From positions 105,648-169,647 of the forward strand of contig NZ_JACJKQ010000004.1 of the NCBI RefSeq assembly GCF_016901575.1: a DNA stretch of 64,000 nt, written 5' to 3'. Positions 44,840 through 52,156 of this stretch are shown here, one piece after another. The stretch comes from Enorma phocaeensis. GTDB taxonomy: Bacteria; Actinomycetota; Coriobacteriia; Coriobacteriales; Coriobacteriaceae. Position 1 is the first letter of the stretch; each line of letters starts with the position of its first letter. The notes beneath the pieces are model-generated. The model ran no database searches, had not been told where the DNA came from, and worked only from the letters and a program-made list of their open reading frames with translations. The translations under genes were made by a program, and so were the position numbers.

Positions 44840-46372
44840 CTACGCCGCATGCTCCCGCTGATCGGAGATCAGGCGGTTCAAAGCGTTGACGTAGGCCTTC
44901 GTGGAGGAGACGATGATGTCGTTGTCGCTGCCGCGACCGGTGTACACCTCGCCCGAAGCCGCCGTCACGCGCACCGTCACCTCACCCATGGCGTCGATGC
45001 CGCGCGTAATGGCCTTGATGGCAAACTCGGAGAGGTCGTTTTCGACCTTCACGATCTCATCGACAGCCTTGTATGCAGCGTCCACAGGACCCGTGCCGTA
45101 CGCGGCGACGGTGTGCTTCTCGCCGCTCTCGTCCACCAAGGTGAGCGTCGCGGTCGGCGTAAGCGGGAAGCCGCAGGAAACCTGAACGGCGTCGAGCGTC
45201 CAGATGGCCTTCGACACACGCTCGCGCTCGTGCACGATGGACTCCAGGTCCTCGTCGTACACTTCCTTCTTCTTGTCCGCAACCTCCAAGAACGCCTGAT
45301 AGATGCTCTCAAACTCGTCATCGGCAAAGGTGTAGCCCAGCTCAGACATACGATGGCGCAGCGCCGCATGGCCGGAGCGGGCAGACAGGATGATCTGCGA
45401 GCCGGCAGCGCCCACGTCGGCCGGGTCGATGATCTCGTAGGTGTCGCGCGCCTTGAGCACGCCGTCCTGGTGTATGCCCGAAGAGTGTGCGAAGGCGTTG
45501 GCGCCCACGATGGCCTTGTTGGGTTGCACGTTGATGCCGGTGATGGAGCTCACGAGCTTCGATGCGTGGCAGAGCTCCTGCGTCACGATGTCGGTGTGGG
45601 CGTCGAGCTCCCTGCCATGCATGCGGATGGCCATGACGACCTCTTCGAGCGAGGTGTTGCCCGCACGCTCGCCCAGGCCGTTGATGGTGCACTCGATCTG
45701 CGTGGCGCCGTTGCGGACGCTCTCAAGCGCCAGCGCCGTTGCCATGCCCAGGTCGTTGTGGGTGTGCACCGAGATCGTGACGTCTTCGATGCCGTCGACG
45801 CGCTCGCGCAGGTCGCGGATGCGCTGCCCGAAGTGCCAAGGCAGGTTGTAGCCGGTGGTGTCTGGGATGTTGACGACCGTGGCGCCGGCCTTTACCGCAG
45901 CCTCGATGATGCGAACGAGGAAGTCCTGATCGGCTCGGCCGGCATCCTCGGCGTAGAACTCTACATCGTCAACGAAGTTGCGCGCCAGCTTGACCGCACG
46001 AATCGCGCGCTCGATCGCCTCATCCTCGGTAAGATGCAGCTTGTCATGCAGATGGCTCGGCGACACGCCCAGACCGGTATGGATACGGGGGCGCTTTGCG
46101 GTCTTGAGCGCCTCGGCGGCAACCTCGATGTCCTTGTCCACCGCGCGGGTGAGGCCGCAGACCGTGCACCTATCGCCCGCGATGCGGCCGATCTCGGCAA
46201 CGCTCTTGAAGTCGCCCGGGCTAGAAATGGGGAAGCCGGCCTCGATGACGTCGACGTTCATACGGATGAGCTGCCGGGCGATGATGAGCTTCTCTTCGGT
46301 GTTCATGCTTGCGCCGGGAGACTGCTCTCCATCGCGCAGCGTTGTGTCAAAGATGGCGATCTTGCGGGTCAT
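44840..46372 (-). CDS. leuA: 2-isopropylmalate synthase
   Basis: A 510-residue enzyme catalysing the first committed step of leucine synthesis from acetyl-CoA and 2-oxoisovalerate. Motifs: IFDTTLRDGEQSPGASM, VHTHNDLGMATALALESV, NGLGERAGNTSLEEVVMAI, and GIHQDGVLKARDTYEI, then the C-terminal allosteric domain that binds leucine (VSCGFPLTPTATLTLVDESG, GTGPVDAAYKAVD). ATG 46372 follows AGGAGGAAC. First structural gene of the operon, behind a leader peptide and attenuator. Confidence 0.96.
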   Translation of the reverse strand: MTRKIAIFDTTLRDGEQSPGASMNTEEKLIIARQLIRMNVDVIEAGFPISSPGDFKSVAEIGRIAGDRCTVCGLTRAVDKDIEVAAEALKTAKRPRIHTGLGVSPSHLHDKLHLTEDEAIERAIRAVKLARNFVDDVEFYAEDAGRADQDFLVRIIEAAVKAGATVVNIPDTTGYNLPWHFGQRIRDLRERVDGIEDVTISVHTHNDLGMATALALESVRNGATQIECTINGLGERAGNTSLEEVVMAIRMHGRELDAHTDIVTQELCHASKLVSSITGINVQPNKAIVGANAFAHSSGIHQDGVLKARDTYEIIDPADVGAAGSQIILSARSGHAALRHRMSELGYTFADDEFESIYQAFLEVADKKKEVYDEDLESIVHERERVSKAIWTLDAVQVSCGFPLTPTATLTLVDESGEKHTVAAYGTGPVDAAYKAVDEIVKVENDLSEFAIKAITRGIDAMGEVTVRVTAASGEVYTGRGSDNDIIVSSTKAYVNALNRLISDQREHAA

Positions 46373-46444
46373 GGTTCCTCCTACTGTGAGCCGTTGCATC
46401 CAAATCGTGCTCTGCAGGGGATGACACACATGCCGCGCTTACGC

Positions 46445-46509
46445 AAAAGGCACCCGGACGGTCCGCCAAGCCCTGCAGGGCGAGGGGCAGATACGCGTCG
46501 CGGGTGCCT
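46445..46509 (-). terminator. Transcription attenuator of the leu operon
   Basis: On the minus strand AGGCACCCG (46509-46501) pairs with CGGGTGCCT (46456-46448) and is followed by TTTTGCG. The 44-base loop can fold further (CCCTGCAGGG). It lies 26 bases after the leader peptide stop and 73 before leuA. Confidence 0.75.
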
Positions 46510-46534
46510 GGTGGTACGGTTAATCCAAACGGGC

Positions 46535-46654
46535 CTACAGGCTGGCCGACACCCCCGGCGCGCATGCACCTAGTAGTAGGGCGTCTAGGGATAGAAGCTG
46601 CATGGCGGCAGGAGCCTCGACGGCCCAAGCTGCGATGTTCATTGCGAACTCCAT
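46535..46654 (-). CDS. leuL: leu operon leader peptide
   Basis: A 39-residue peptide whose second half reads MQLLSLDALLLGACAPG. Leucine is encoded by CTT CTA, then CTA, then CTA CTA CTA; CTA is rare elsewhere in this GC-rich window, where CTC and CTG dominate. Stalling of a ribosome at these codons when leucyl-tRNA is short would let transcription pass the attenuator. ATG 46654 follows AAGGGA; ATG 46642 follows GGAG and is possible. It is not expected to function as a protein. Confidence 0.75.
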   Translation of the reverse strand: MEFAMNIAAWAVEAPAAMQLLSLDALLLGACAPGVSASL

Positions 46655-46705
46655 GCGTTCATCCCTTCGTCTCTCGCCGGCCTTGCGGACGTGGCGATGG
46701 TTTGT

Positions 46706-46733
46706 AGTGTAGCAAACTAAAGTGCCAACGCAA
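46706..46733 (-). promoter_or_regulatory. Possible leu operon promoter
   Basis: On the minus strand TTGCGT (46733-46728), 16 bases, TACACT (46711-46706), about 50 bp before the leader peptide. Only a moderate match to a sigma-70 promoter. Confidence 0.4.
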
Positions 46734-46788
46734 GCGACAATCTGATAGGCGGTATAGGCGATCATTCGGCTGCCACCAATTGGCCGTC

Positions 46789-46826
46789 AGGCGGCGCGCC
46801 AGGTTGAATACCCCGGCGCGCCGCCT
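46789..46826. terminator. Hairpin downstream of the prefix-domain membrane protein
   Basis: 12-bp perfect stem AGGCGGCGCGCC / GGCGCGCCGCCT (46789-46800 with 46815-46826), 38 bp beyond the stop of the minus-strand gene at 46865. The T tract is weak. Confidence 0.6.
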
Positions 46827-46864
46827 TCTCACACAGTTTTTGCCATTTGAAAGATGCGACGGAC

Positions 46865-47989
46865 CTAGTTGGTCTCGGCACGGTCCACGACACGCTCTGC
46901 AAACTCTACCCGATCAAGATAGCCCTTCACCTGTGACCAAGCATCCGTGCTTTCAAACAGCGAGCCGTTGAGCTGGGTGACCAGTCCGTCGCTCACGCTG
47001 GTGAAGCTCGATTCGAGGCTCGTGCGCTCAAACACATAGGTATCGGCATCCCACTGGCTGTCGTTGGCCTCTTGCAGGGTTACGCGCACCATCGATATAT
47101 CGGGATACACCGAGAAGATGGCGGTCGCATTGTAGGCAAGGGCGAGATCGATGGCGTCTCCATCGATGTCCTCAGACACCTCCGTGTAGTCAATATAGGC
47201 GACCCCGGTGGCAGTATCGTCCAACCCCGCCTCGCGGCGATGGGCGCCCAGCGGCAACTCGGCAGCAAGGTCTGCCACCTCGGAGCTCATTGCCCGTCCT
47301 GCATAGATCTGCAGCAAGTCTGCCGTGCTGTCCTCTATCTCCTGCATGAGGGCTGTGGTCGCCTCGTACTCGCGCTGGTCCTCGGGATCGGTGAACGTGG
47401 GCGTCTGCCCAGAGTTTCCCGCGTTGTTGCCAGCATTGCCGCCCGAGTTGCCTTGCGTGATGTCCTGCACGTTGGCAACCGTGTCTTCTACGCGGTCGAC
47501 TGCGGGCTCCACAAACATGTTCATGGCAACCCAGAGGCCGCCGAGCACCAATACAGCCGCAGCCGCGATGCCAACGACGACCGGCCACTTCTTCCTGGGC
47601 GCCTTGCTCGTTCCCGCTTGCTGGACATCTGCCTCCATAGGCGGAACAGGCGCCCCTGCGACCCGCGCCTTCTCATCGGACGACGAATCGCCCGAAGGCG
47701 AATCCATCACCTGGGTAGGAGCGCTTGACGCAGCATCGTCAGCGTCCAGCCTCCGCGTATCGCTGCCCCCATCTTCCGACAGCTCGCCGTCAGGCGAAAG
47801 GACATCATCGATGCTAGGGACGCTCTCTTTGGTTTTCTTCAGGGCCTCGTCCTCTGACATGCCGTCAGCAAGATAATCCTGATACCGCGCCATCAAGTTG
47901 CCATAGATCTCTTCTTTGAGCTCAATGTTCTCGGACGTAAGGACCTTGCCCTCGAAGAGGTGTTCCACATACATACGAAGCTCGTTCAT
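46865..47989 (-). CDS. Single-pass membrane protein with permease-prefix-like N terminus
   Basis: A 374-residue protein. Residues 1-60 (YVEHLFEGKVLTSENIELKE and YLADGMSEDEALKKT) resemble the permease prefix domain 1 / DUF1700 helical module that usually accompanies PadR regulators. One membrane segment at about 138-158 (VVVGIAAAAVLVLGGLWVAM) separates a low-complexity acidic cytoplasmic region from an external domain with an Asn/Gly-rich linker and no family that I recognise. It overlaps the PadR gene by four bases (ATGA). A role in envelope stress sensing is plausible but unproven. Confidence 0.7.
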   Translation of the reverse strand: MNELRMYVEHLFEGKVLTSENIELKEEIYGNLMARYQDYLADGMSEDEALKKTKESVPSIDDVLSPDGELSEDGGSDTRRLDADDAASSAPTQVMDSPSGDSSSDEKARVAGAPVPPMEADVQQAGTSKAPRKKWPVVVGIAAAAVLVLGGLWVAMNMFVEPAVDRVEDTVANVQDITQGNSGGNAGNNAGNSGQTPTFTDPEDQREYEATTALMQEIEDSTADLLQIYAGRAMSSEVADLAAELPLGAHRREAGLDDTATGVAYIDYTEVSEDIDGDAIDLALAYNATAIFSVYPDISMVRVTLQEANDSQWDADTYVFERTSLESSFTSVSDGLVTQLNGSLFESTDAWSQVKGYLDRVEFAERVVDRAETN

Positions 47990-48336
47990 CGGTCTCCCCC
48001 GTTCTGGTTCAGCAGCCTATCAATGATGTCGCGGACTTTTACCCAGCGCTCTGTTGCGTCCATCAACTCCTGGGATCCCGCATCGGTGATTCGGTAATAC
48101 TTACGACGTGCCCCCTGCGTCTCATCACCCCAATAGCTCGAGACAAATCCCTGTCCCTCAAGCCGCTTGAGGCAGGTATAGAGCGAGGGCTCTTTCATCT
48201 CATACTGTCCATGGCTCGTTTGAGCGACCTCTTTGAGAATTTCATACCCATAGCTGTCGCCTCGGGAGAGCGTGCAAAGGATGATTGCGTCAATGTTGCC
48301 ACGAATCAAATCGCTTACCGCGTCTCGCGTAGCCAT
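47986..48336 (-). CDS. PadR-family transcriptional regulator
   Basis: A 116-residue PadR-s protein: ILCTLSRGDSYGYEILKEV, then EMKEPSLYTCLKRLEGQGFV with the recognition helix, the wing RRKYYRITDAG and a short C-terminal dimerisation helix. ATG 48336 follows TAGGAGGTG. It forms an operon with the downstream membrane protein, and a palindrome 47 bp upstream probably binds it. Confidence 0.92.
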   Translation of the reverse strand: MATRDAVSDLIRGNIDAIILCTLSRGDSYGYEILKEVAQTSHGQYEMKEPSLYTCLKRLEGQGFVSSYWGDETQGARRKYYRITDAGSQELMDATERWVKVRDIIDRLLNQNGGDR

Positions 48337-48382
48337 TGCGTCACCTCCTAGGTTGGCGCCGTTTCCTGCTAAGCTCAATCTA

Positions 48383-48398
48383 ACATAGAGTACTATGT
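48383..48398 (-). promoter_or_regulatory. PadR operator candidate
   Basis: ACATAG-AGTA-CTATGT, a 16-bp inverted repeat 47 bp upstream of padR. Confidence 0.5.
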
Positions 48399-48463
48399 CT
48401 GTCGATATACTTTCTTTAGTTAAGTGTTACATCAGGAATAGTGGCAGGCGCGAAACTAGATAC

Positions 48464-48498
48464 AAAAAAGCCCGGCCTCGCAAAACGAGACCGGGCTT
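48464..48498 (-). terminator. Terminator, originally of the rplK-rplA operon
   Basis: 12-base arms AGCCCGGCCTCG (48469-48480) and CGAGACCGGGCT (48486-48497) with one mismatch, followed on the minus strand by six T. It lies 38 bp after the stop of the duplicated rplA end, which is where the rplA terminator should be. Confidence 0.85.
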
Positions 48499-48536
48499 CA
48501 CATGACCCGAAGGGATTTCTGTCTTAGAAACCTTGC

Positions 48537-48645
48537 TTACTCAGCCATGAAGTTGCGCTGGACAGCAGGATCGACCTTGACGCCAGGGCCCATGGTCGAG
48601 GTGAGAGCGATGCTCTTCACATAGCGACCCTTAGCAGAGGACGGC
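48537..48645 (-). pseudogene. Duplicated 3' end of rplA (35 codons)
   Basis: Positions 48544-48645 are identical to 54692-54793 in the intact rplA, 102 of 102 bases. The copy encodes [20 protein letters not shown] and ends VQRNFMAE with TAA, while the intact gene ends with TAG and uses GCC instead of GCT for the Ala. Beyond 48645 the sequence diverges completely. It marks the distal boundary of an insertion in rplA. Confidence 0.92.
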
Positions 48646-48783
48646 GTGACGCACCGGTTCCAGGTCGACCGCGCCTCGATGGAACGGCTGCGGGACCACC
48701 CGCAGGCATGCATCGGCATCACCGGCCTGCCCGAAACGCAGCTCGTCATCAGCATCGACTGGGAGGCTCAATCCTCGGACTGA
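48646..48783 (+). pseudogene. 3' end of an unidentified gene at the island boundary
   Basis: The plus strand is open from inside the rplA repeat to the TGA at 48781-48783 and from 48646 reads [20 protein letters not shown], then [20 protein letters not shown]. The composition looks like real protein but it starts at the exact breakpoint of the insertion. I do not recognise the family. A terminator follows. It is probably a gene tail carried with the inserted DNA. Confidence 0.45.
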
Positions 48784-48820
48784 CGGCGCCCGGGCACGTC
48801 CCGGCCCGACAAACAGGAAA

Positions 48821-48842
48821 GGCGGGGCCGCTCGGCCCCGCC
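48821..48842 (+). terminator. Hairpin terminator
   Basis: 9-bp perfect stem GGCGGGGCC / GGCCCCGCC with a four-base loop, after the gene fragment ending at 48783 and also 42 bp past the stop of the SLH protein gene on the other strand. Confidence 0.65.
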
Positions 48843-48883
48843 CCATCCCCCGAGGCGTCAGCCCCGGGCCGTATTGCGAATGC

Positions 48884-51874
48884 TCACCGCATCGCGTTGC
48901 GGTAGATCATGAGCATGATCTGCTGGCGCGTGCAGTTCTCGAACGGGGAGAACGTGGTCGGGGAGGTCCCGATGACGACGCCCCGGTTCGCTGCCCACTT
49001 GACCGCCCTGGCGAACCAGTCGGTCGATCGGACATCCTGGAATGAGCTTCCATCGGCGATGATGATGCCGCGGCCGTTCTGCTTCCACAGGAACGTGACG
49101 ATCTCGGCGCGGCTCACCGTGCTGCCCGGCTCGAACGTGGTCGGGGTCGTGCCGTCGGTCACACCGTTCTCGTACGCCCAGGCCACGGCCTTGCCGTACC
49201 AGACGTTCTCGTCCACGTCCGTGAACGGGGTGTCGAGGCTTGCGGGCTCGGGGCAACCGGCGGCGCGCCACATCATGGTCACCGCCATGGCACGGGTGCA
49301 GGAGCCGTCACCGTCGAAGTTGTCGAAGTCCATGGTCGTGACGCCCTTGTCGATGCCCCACGCGACCGCCTTGGTGTCCTCGGGGGTGACGCTCACCGTC
49401 ATCCGGTTGGACGTGACGTCGCCCACCGTGGCCTCGACGACGATCGTGCCGGAGTCGCCGGGGACCAGCATACCGTCCTCGATGGTCGCGCCGCCGGAGA
49501 CGACGAACCACTCGACCGGCTCGTCGGTCGCGAACTCATCGCCGTACTGGTCGTACGTGGCGACAGGGACGTCGGACATCTGGAGCGCCTCGGTGTTGAG
49601 TTGCATGCTCTCGGGAATCTCGGCCTTGCCCAGCGCACGTGCAGGCTGTGCGGTGACCGCGCACCAGTCGGAGTACACGTCGTCGACGCGGGCGCGGACG
49701 TGGTAGGTGCCGGGAACGGAGAAGGACACGGCCCCGTCCTCGACGGTGATGCCCGTGAGCTCCTGCGCCTCCCAGGTCACGGCCTGCGCGACCTCCTTGC
49801 CCGTCGGATCGTAGACCGTGGCGGTCAGCGCGTCGTCGCCCTCGATGGCCTGCGGGGCGTCGCCCACGATGCCCGTGAGCTCGCCGGACACCGCGATGAA
49901 GCCCTGGAAGACCTCGGGCGCGGCGTTCACGTGCACCTCGAGCGTGGCCGTGCGACTGAGCTCGTCGTTGGTGGTGTAGTGGCCCGGGTAGAGGCTCGAG
50001 GTGTACGCGTCCTCGTCGATCACGTAGCGGAGCGTGAGCGTGCCGGACTGGTCGCCCGCCACCAAGGAGGTGAGACCGCTCGCAGGGTTCTTCTCAAGCC
50101 TGGCGATGGGGCTGTCCGTAACCTCGTCGCCAGTATCGTCGACCAGGATCCAGTGGCCGTTGAGCTTGTTGAAACCGTAGTATGAGGCGTTCTGGTCGTT
50201 GTAGCCGGAGAGCGCGATGTTGTTCACCACGAAGCGGTCGCCCGGCCTCATGTTGCCGAGGCGCGCGGTGTAGAGCGCCGCATGGTTGACGGAGACGCGG
50301 TCGAGCGGACGCAGGGCCTCCTTGCCGTAGACCTCCTGCGTGACGGAGTTGTCGGTGACCTCCATCGTGGCGCCGGTCGTCGAGGTGGCGTAGCTCGTCG
50401 CGAGCTGCTGGACGCGCTTCTCGAGGGTCGTGTTCGAGCCGATGAGCGAGTTCCAGTTGATGCCGTCGCCGTCGGTGAGCGACCTCTCCACGATGGCGCG
50501 CTGGTACAGGTCGGATGCGGCGGAGTCCTTGAACTCGGCGAGCACCCGCGTGTCGGCCTTGGCGTTGTTGTTCGAGGGGTCGAGCGTCCACTCCACCACC
50601 GCGACGTCGAACTCGAGGGCGACCGGGCAGTTGTAAGTCGTGGTCGTCGTGGTCGTGCTCTCGTACTGCTTCAGCAGGACGTTCGTGTAGGGCTCGAGCG
50701 GGACATTGACGGTGTAGGTGTTGGTCAGCGAGTCGGTGAGTGCCTCGGAGTCCGTCCACCCGGCCTGGATGGTGCCGGTCGTCGTGAGCCCCATGGTGAA
50801 GCCGAAGCTCGAGTTCATCTTCGCGACCACGACTGAGCCGCCGGCGCCCATGGTGGCGGTGCGCGACATGTTGAACGCCTGGGCCAGCGAGGTGTTGCGG
50901 TTGATGGTGCTCGTCGCCGTCTCCTGGACGGTCGAGGTGAGCGTCTGGGCGCCCGTGATGTCGCGGTTGGTCTCGTTCTTCAGGTCGCTCAGGAACACCT
51001 CGCCGTCGGAGGCGGCGTTGTTCTTGACGTGCGTGTAGTAGTCATCGTCGTCCGGGAGCACCGTGGAGACCTTGAAGTCGCTGAAGATCAAGCCGAGCGC
51101 CTGGTAGTGGCCCTTCTTGTTCTTGCCGCTCGTCTTGTAGGCACCGATGTCCATGTACCACACGTCGTTCGAGGTGTAGTTGTCGAGCGCCGTGTTCTCC
51201 TCGATCGCCACGTCGTCGAGGCGGTCGTCCTTCGTGTCCTTCTGGTCTTTGCGACCACCGCCCGCGTTGCGGTACGCCGCCCAGATGTCGTCCTCCATCT
51301 GGTCGACAGCGTCCGCCACCGAGCTCGCCGACGTGAAGCCGCTGCCGTAGACGTAGTAGTCGTCGTCCCCGCCGGAGCGGTGGACGTCTTCGACCGAGAC
51401 CTCGCCCGTGGTGTCGCGCCTGGTGGCCAGGTGCTCGCCGAGGGCGTAGTCGAAATCGGCCTTGAACTTGGAGTCTCCCGTGCCGCTGCCGTACGTGCCC
51501 TGGATGACCTGGCCGAGCTCCTGCCAGCGGGAGGCCTGGGACTCCCAGGTCGACGAGTCGACGTCGGGCACGCCCGAGCCGTCGGCCTTGTTGAGGTCGG
51601 CGGGATTGCCCGGCACCGTGTAGGCGTCGGACAGGAACTTGGTCTTGCCGGTCATGAGGTCCTGGAAGAACAGGCGACTGCTGTCCTCGATGTGGCTGCT
51701 GTCCACGCTGTAGTACGTGAGACCCTGGGCGCAGTCGTAGATGACCTCTCCCATCTGCGGGTCGCTCTCCCCCGCGAACGCGACCGTGGGAAACGAGCTC
51801 AGCGCCATCAGGCCCACGAGCATGCCCGTGGCGAGTGGCTTCACCCCTTCCCGCATGACGTTCCTCATGCTCAT
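48884..51874 (-). CDS. Secreted SLH-anchored protein with ETX/MTX2 (aerolysin)-like pore-forming region
   Basis: A 996-residue exported protein. Signal peptide at 1-34 (ATGMLVGLMALSSFPTVAFA). Residues about 300-430 have the Ser/Thr-rich alternating strands of beta-pore-forming toxins of the ETX/MTX2 class: STVQETATSTINRNTSLAQA, a glycine-containing hairpin VVVAKMNSSFGFTMGLTTTG, TNTYTVNVPLEPYTNV, and a run of seven Thr. Ig-like regions follow (about 600-830). Three SLH-type repeats at 835-996 (VAWGIDKGVT, FTDVDENVWYGKAVAWAYE, FQDVRSTDWFARAVKWA) would fix it to the cell wall. ATG 51874 follows AGGAGGAG; frames upstream include the operator and are not coding. Toxin activity is inference. Confidence 0.75.
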   Translation of the reverse strand: MSMRNVMREGVKPLATGMLVGLMALSSFPTVAFAGESDPQMGEVIYDCAQGLTYYSVDSSHIEDSSRLFFQDLMTGKTKFLSDAYTVPGNPADLNKADGSGVPDVDSSTWESQASRWQELGQVIQGTYGSGTGDSKFKADFDYALGEHLATRRDTTGEVSVEDVHRSGGDDDYYVYGSGFTSASSVADAVDQMEDDIWAAYRNAGGGRKDQKDTKDDRLDDVAIEENTALDNYTSNDVWYMDIGAYKTSGKNKKGHYQALGLIFSDFKVSTVLPDDDDYYTHVKNNAASDGEVFLSDLKNETNRDITGAQTLTSTVQETATSTINRNTSLAQAFNMSRTATMGAGGSVVVAKMNSSFGFTMGLTTTGTIQAGWTDSEALTDSLTNTYTVNVPLEPYTNVLLKQYESTTTTTTTYNCPVALEFDVAVVEWTLDPSNNNAKADTRVLAEFKDSAASDLYQRAIVERSLTDGDGINWNSLIGSNTTLEKRVQQLATSYATSTTGATMEVTDNSVTQEVYGKEALRPLDRVSVNHAALYTARLGNMRPGDRFVVNNIALSGYNDQNASYYGFNKLNGHWILVDDTGDEVTDSPIARLEKNPASGLTSLVAGDQSGTLTLRYVIDEDAYTSSLYPGHYTTNDELSRTATLEVHVNAAPEVFQGFIAVSGELTGIVGDAPQAIEGDDALTATVYDPTGKEVAQAVTWEAQELTGITVEDGAVSFSVPGTYHVRARVDDVYSDWCAVTAQPARALGKAEIPESMQLNTEALQMSDVPVATYDQYGDEFATDEPVEWFVVSGGATIEDGMLVPGDSGTIVVEATVGDVTSNRMTVSVTPEDTKAVAWGIDKGVTTMDFDNFDGDGSCTRAMAVTMMWRAAGCPEPASLDTPFTDVDENVWYGKAVAWAYENGVTDGTTPTTFEPGSTVSRAEIVTFLWKQNGRGIIIADGSSFQDVRSTDWFARAVKWAANRGVVIGTSPTTFSPFENCTRQQIMLMIYRNAMR

Positions 51875-52001
51875 ACGCAACTCCTCCTCATGCCTGGCAC
51901 CGCCCCGGAAGGAATCCTGGAAGCAGGGCGACGCCGTGTCCGTGCCGCGGCCGCGGCCGCGCCGTTGCGCACGATTATTGAAGAGGGAGGGATGGCTGTA
52001 A

Positions 52002-52020
52002 ATCATACCAAAGTATGAGA
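52002..52020 (-). promoter_or_regulatory. Palindromic promoter element of the SLH protein gene
   Basis: Minus strand TCTCATACTTTGGTATGAT. The palindrome TCATAC-N4-GTATGA contains TGGTATGAT, an extended -10 box; no -35 hexamer is visible, as expected for an activator-dependent promoter. The same 19 bases precede the LuxR gene. Confidence 0.7.
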
Positions 52021-52156
52021 GCGGCGCCTCCGGGTGCGGGCGGCAGACACTATTTTGCCAGCTCATGGGTGCCATACGCACAATTCCTACCGGACAGGCG
52101 AACGGTTCTCGCCCGCGCCGGCGCCCGTACCCGCCCGAAGCGGACGACGGGAGCGC

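Noticed and set aside
46445..46860. T-box riboswitch before leuA
   Set aside because: No T-box consensus AGGGTGGNACCGCG or specifier hairpin was seen; the leader peptide with CTA codons explains the region better.
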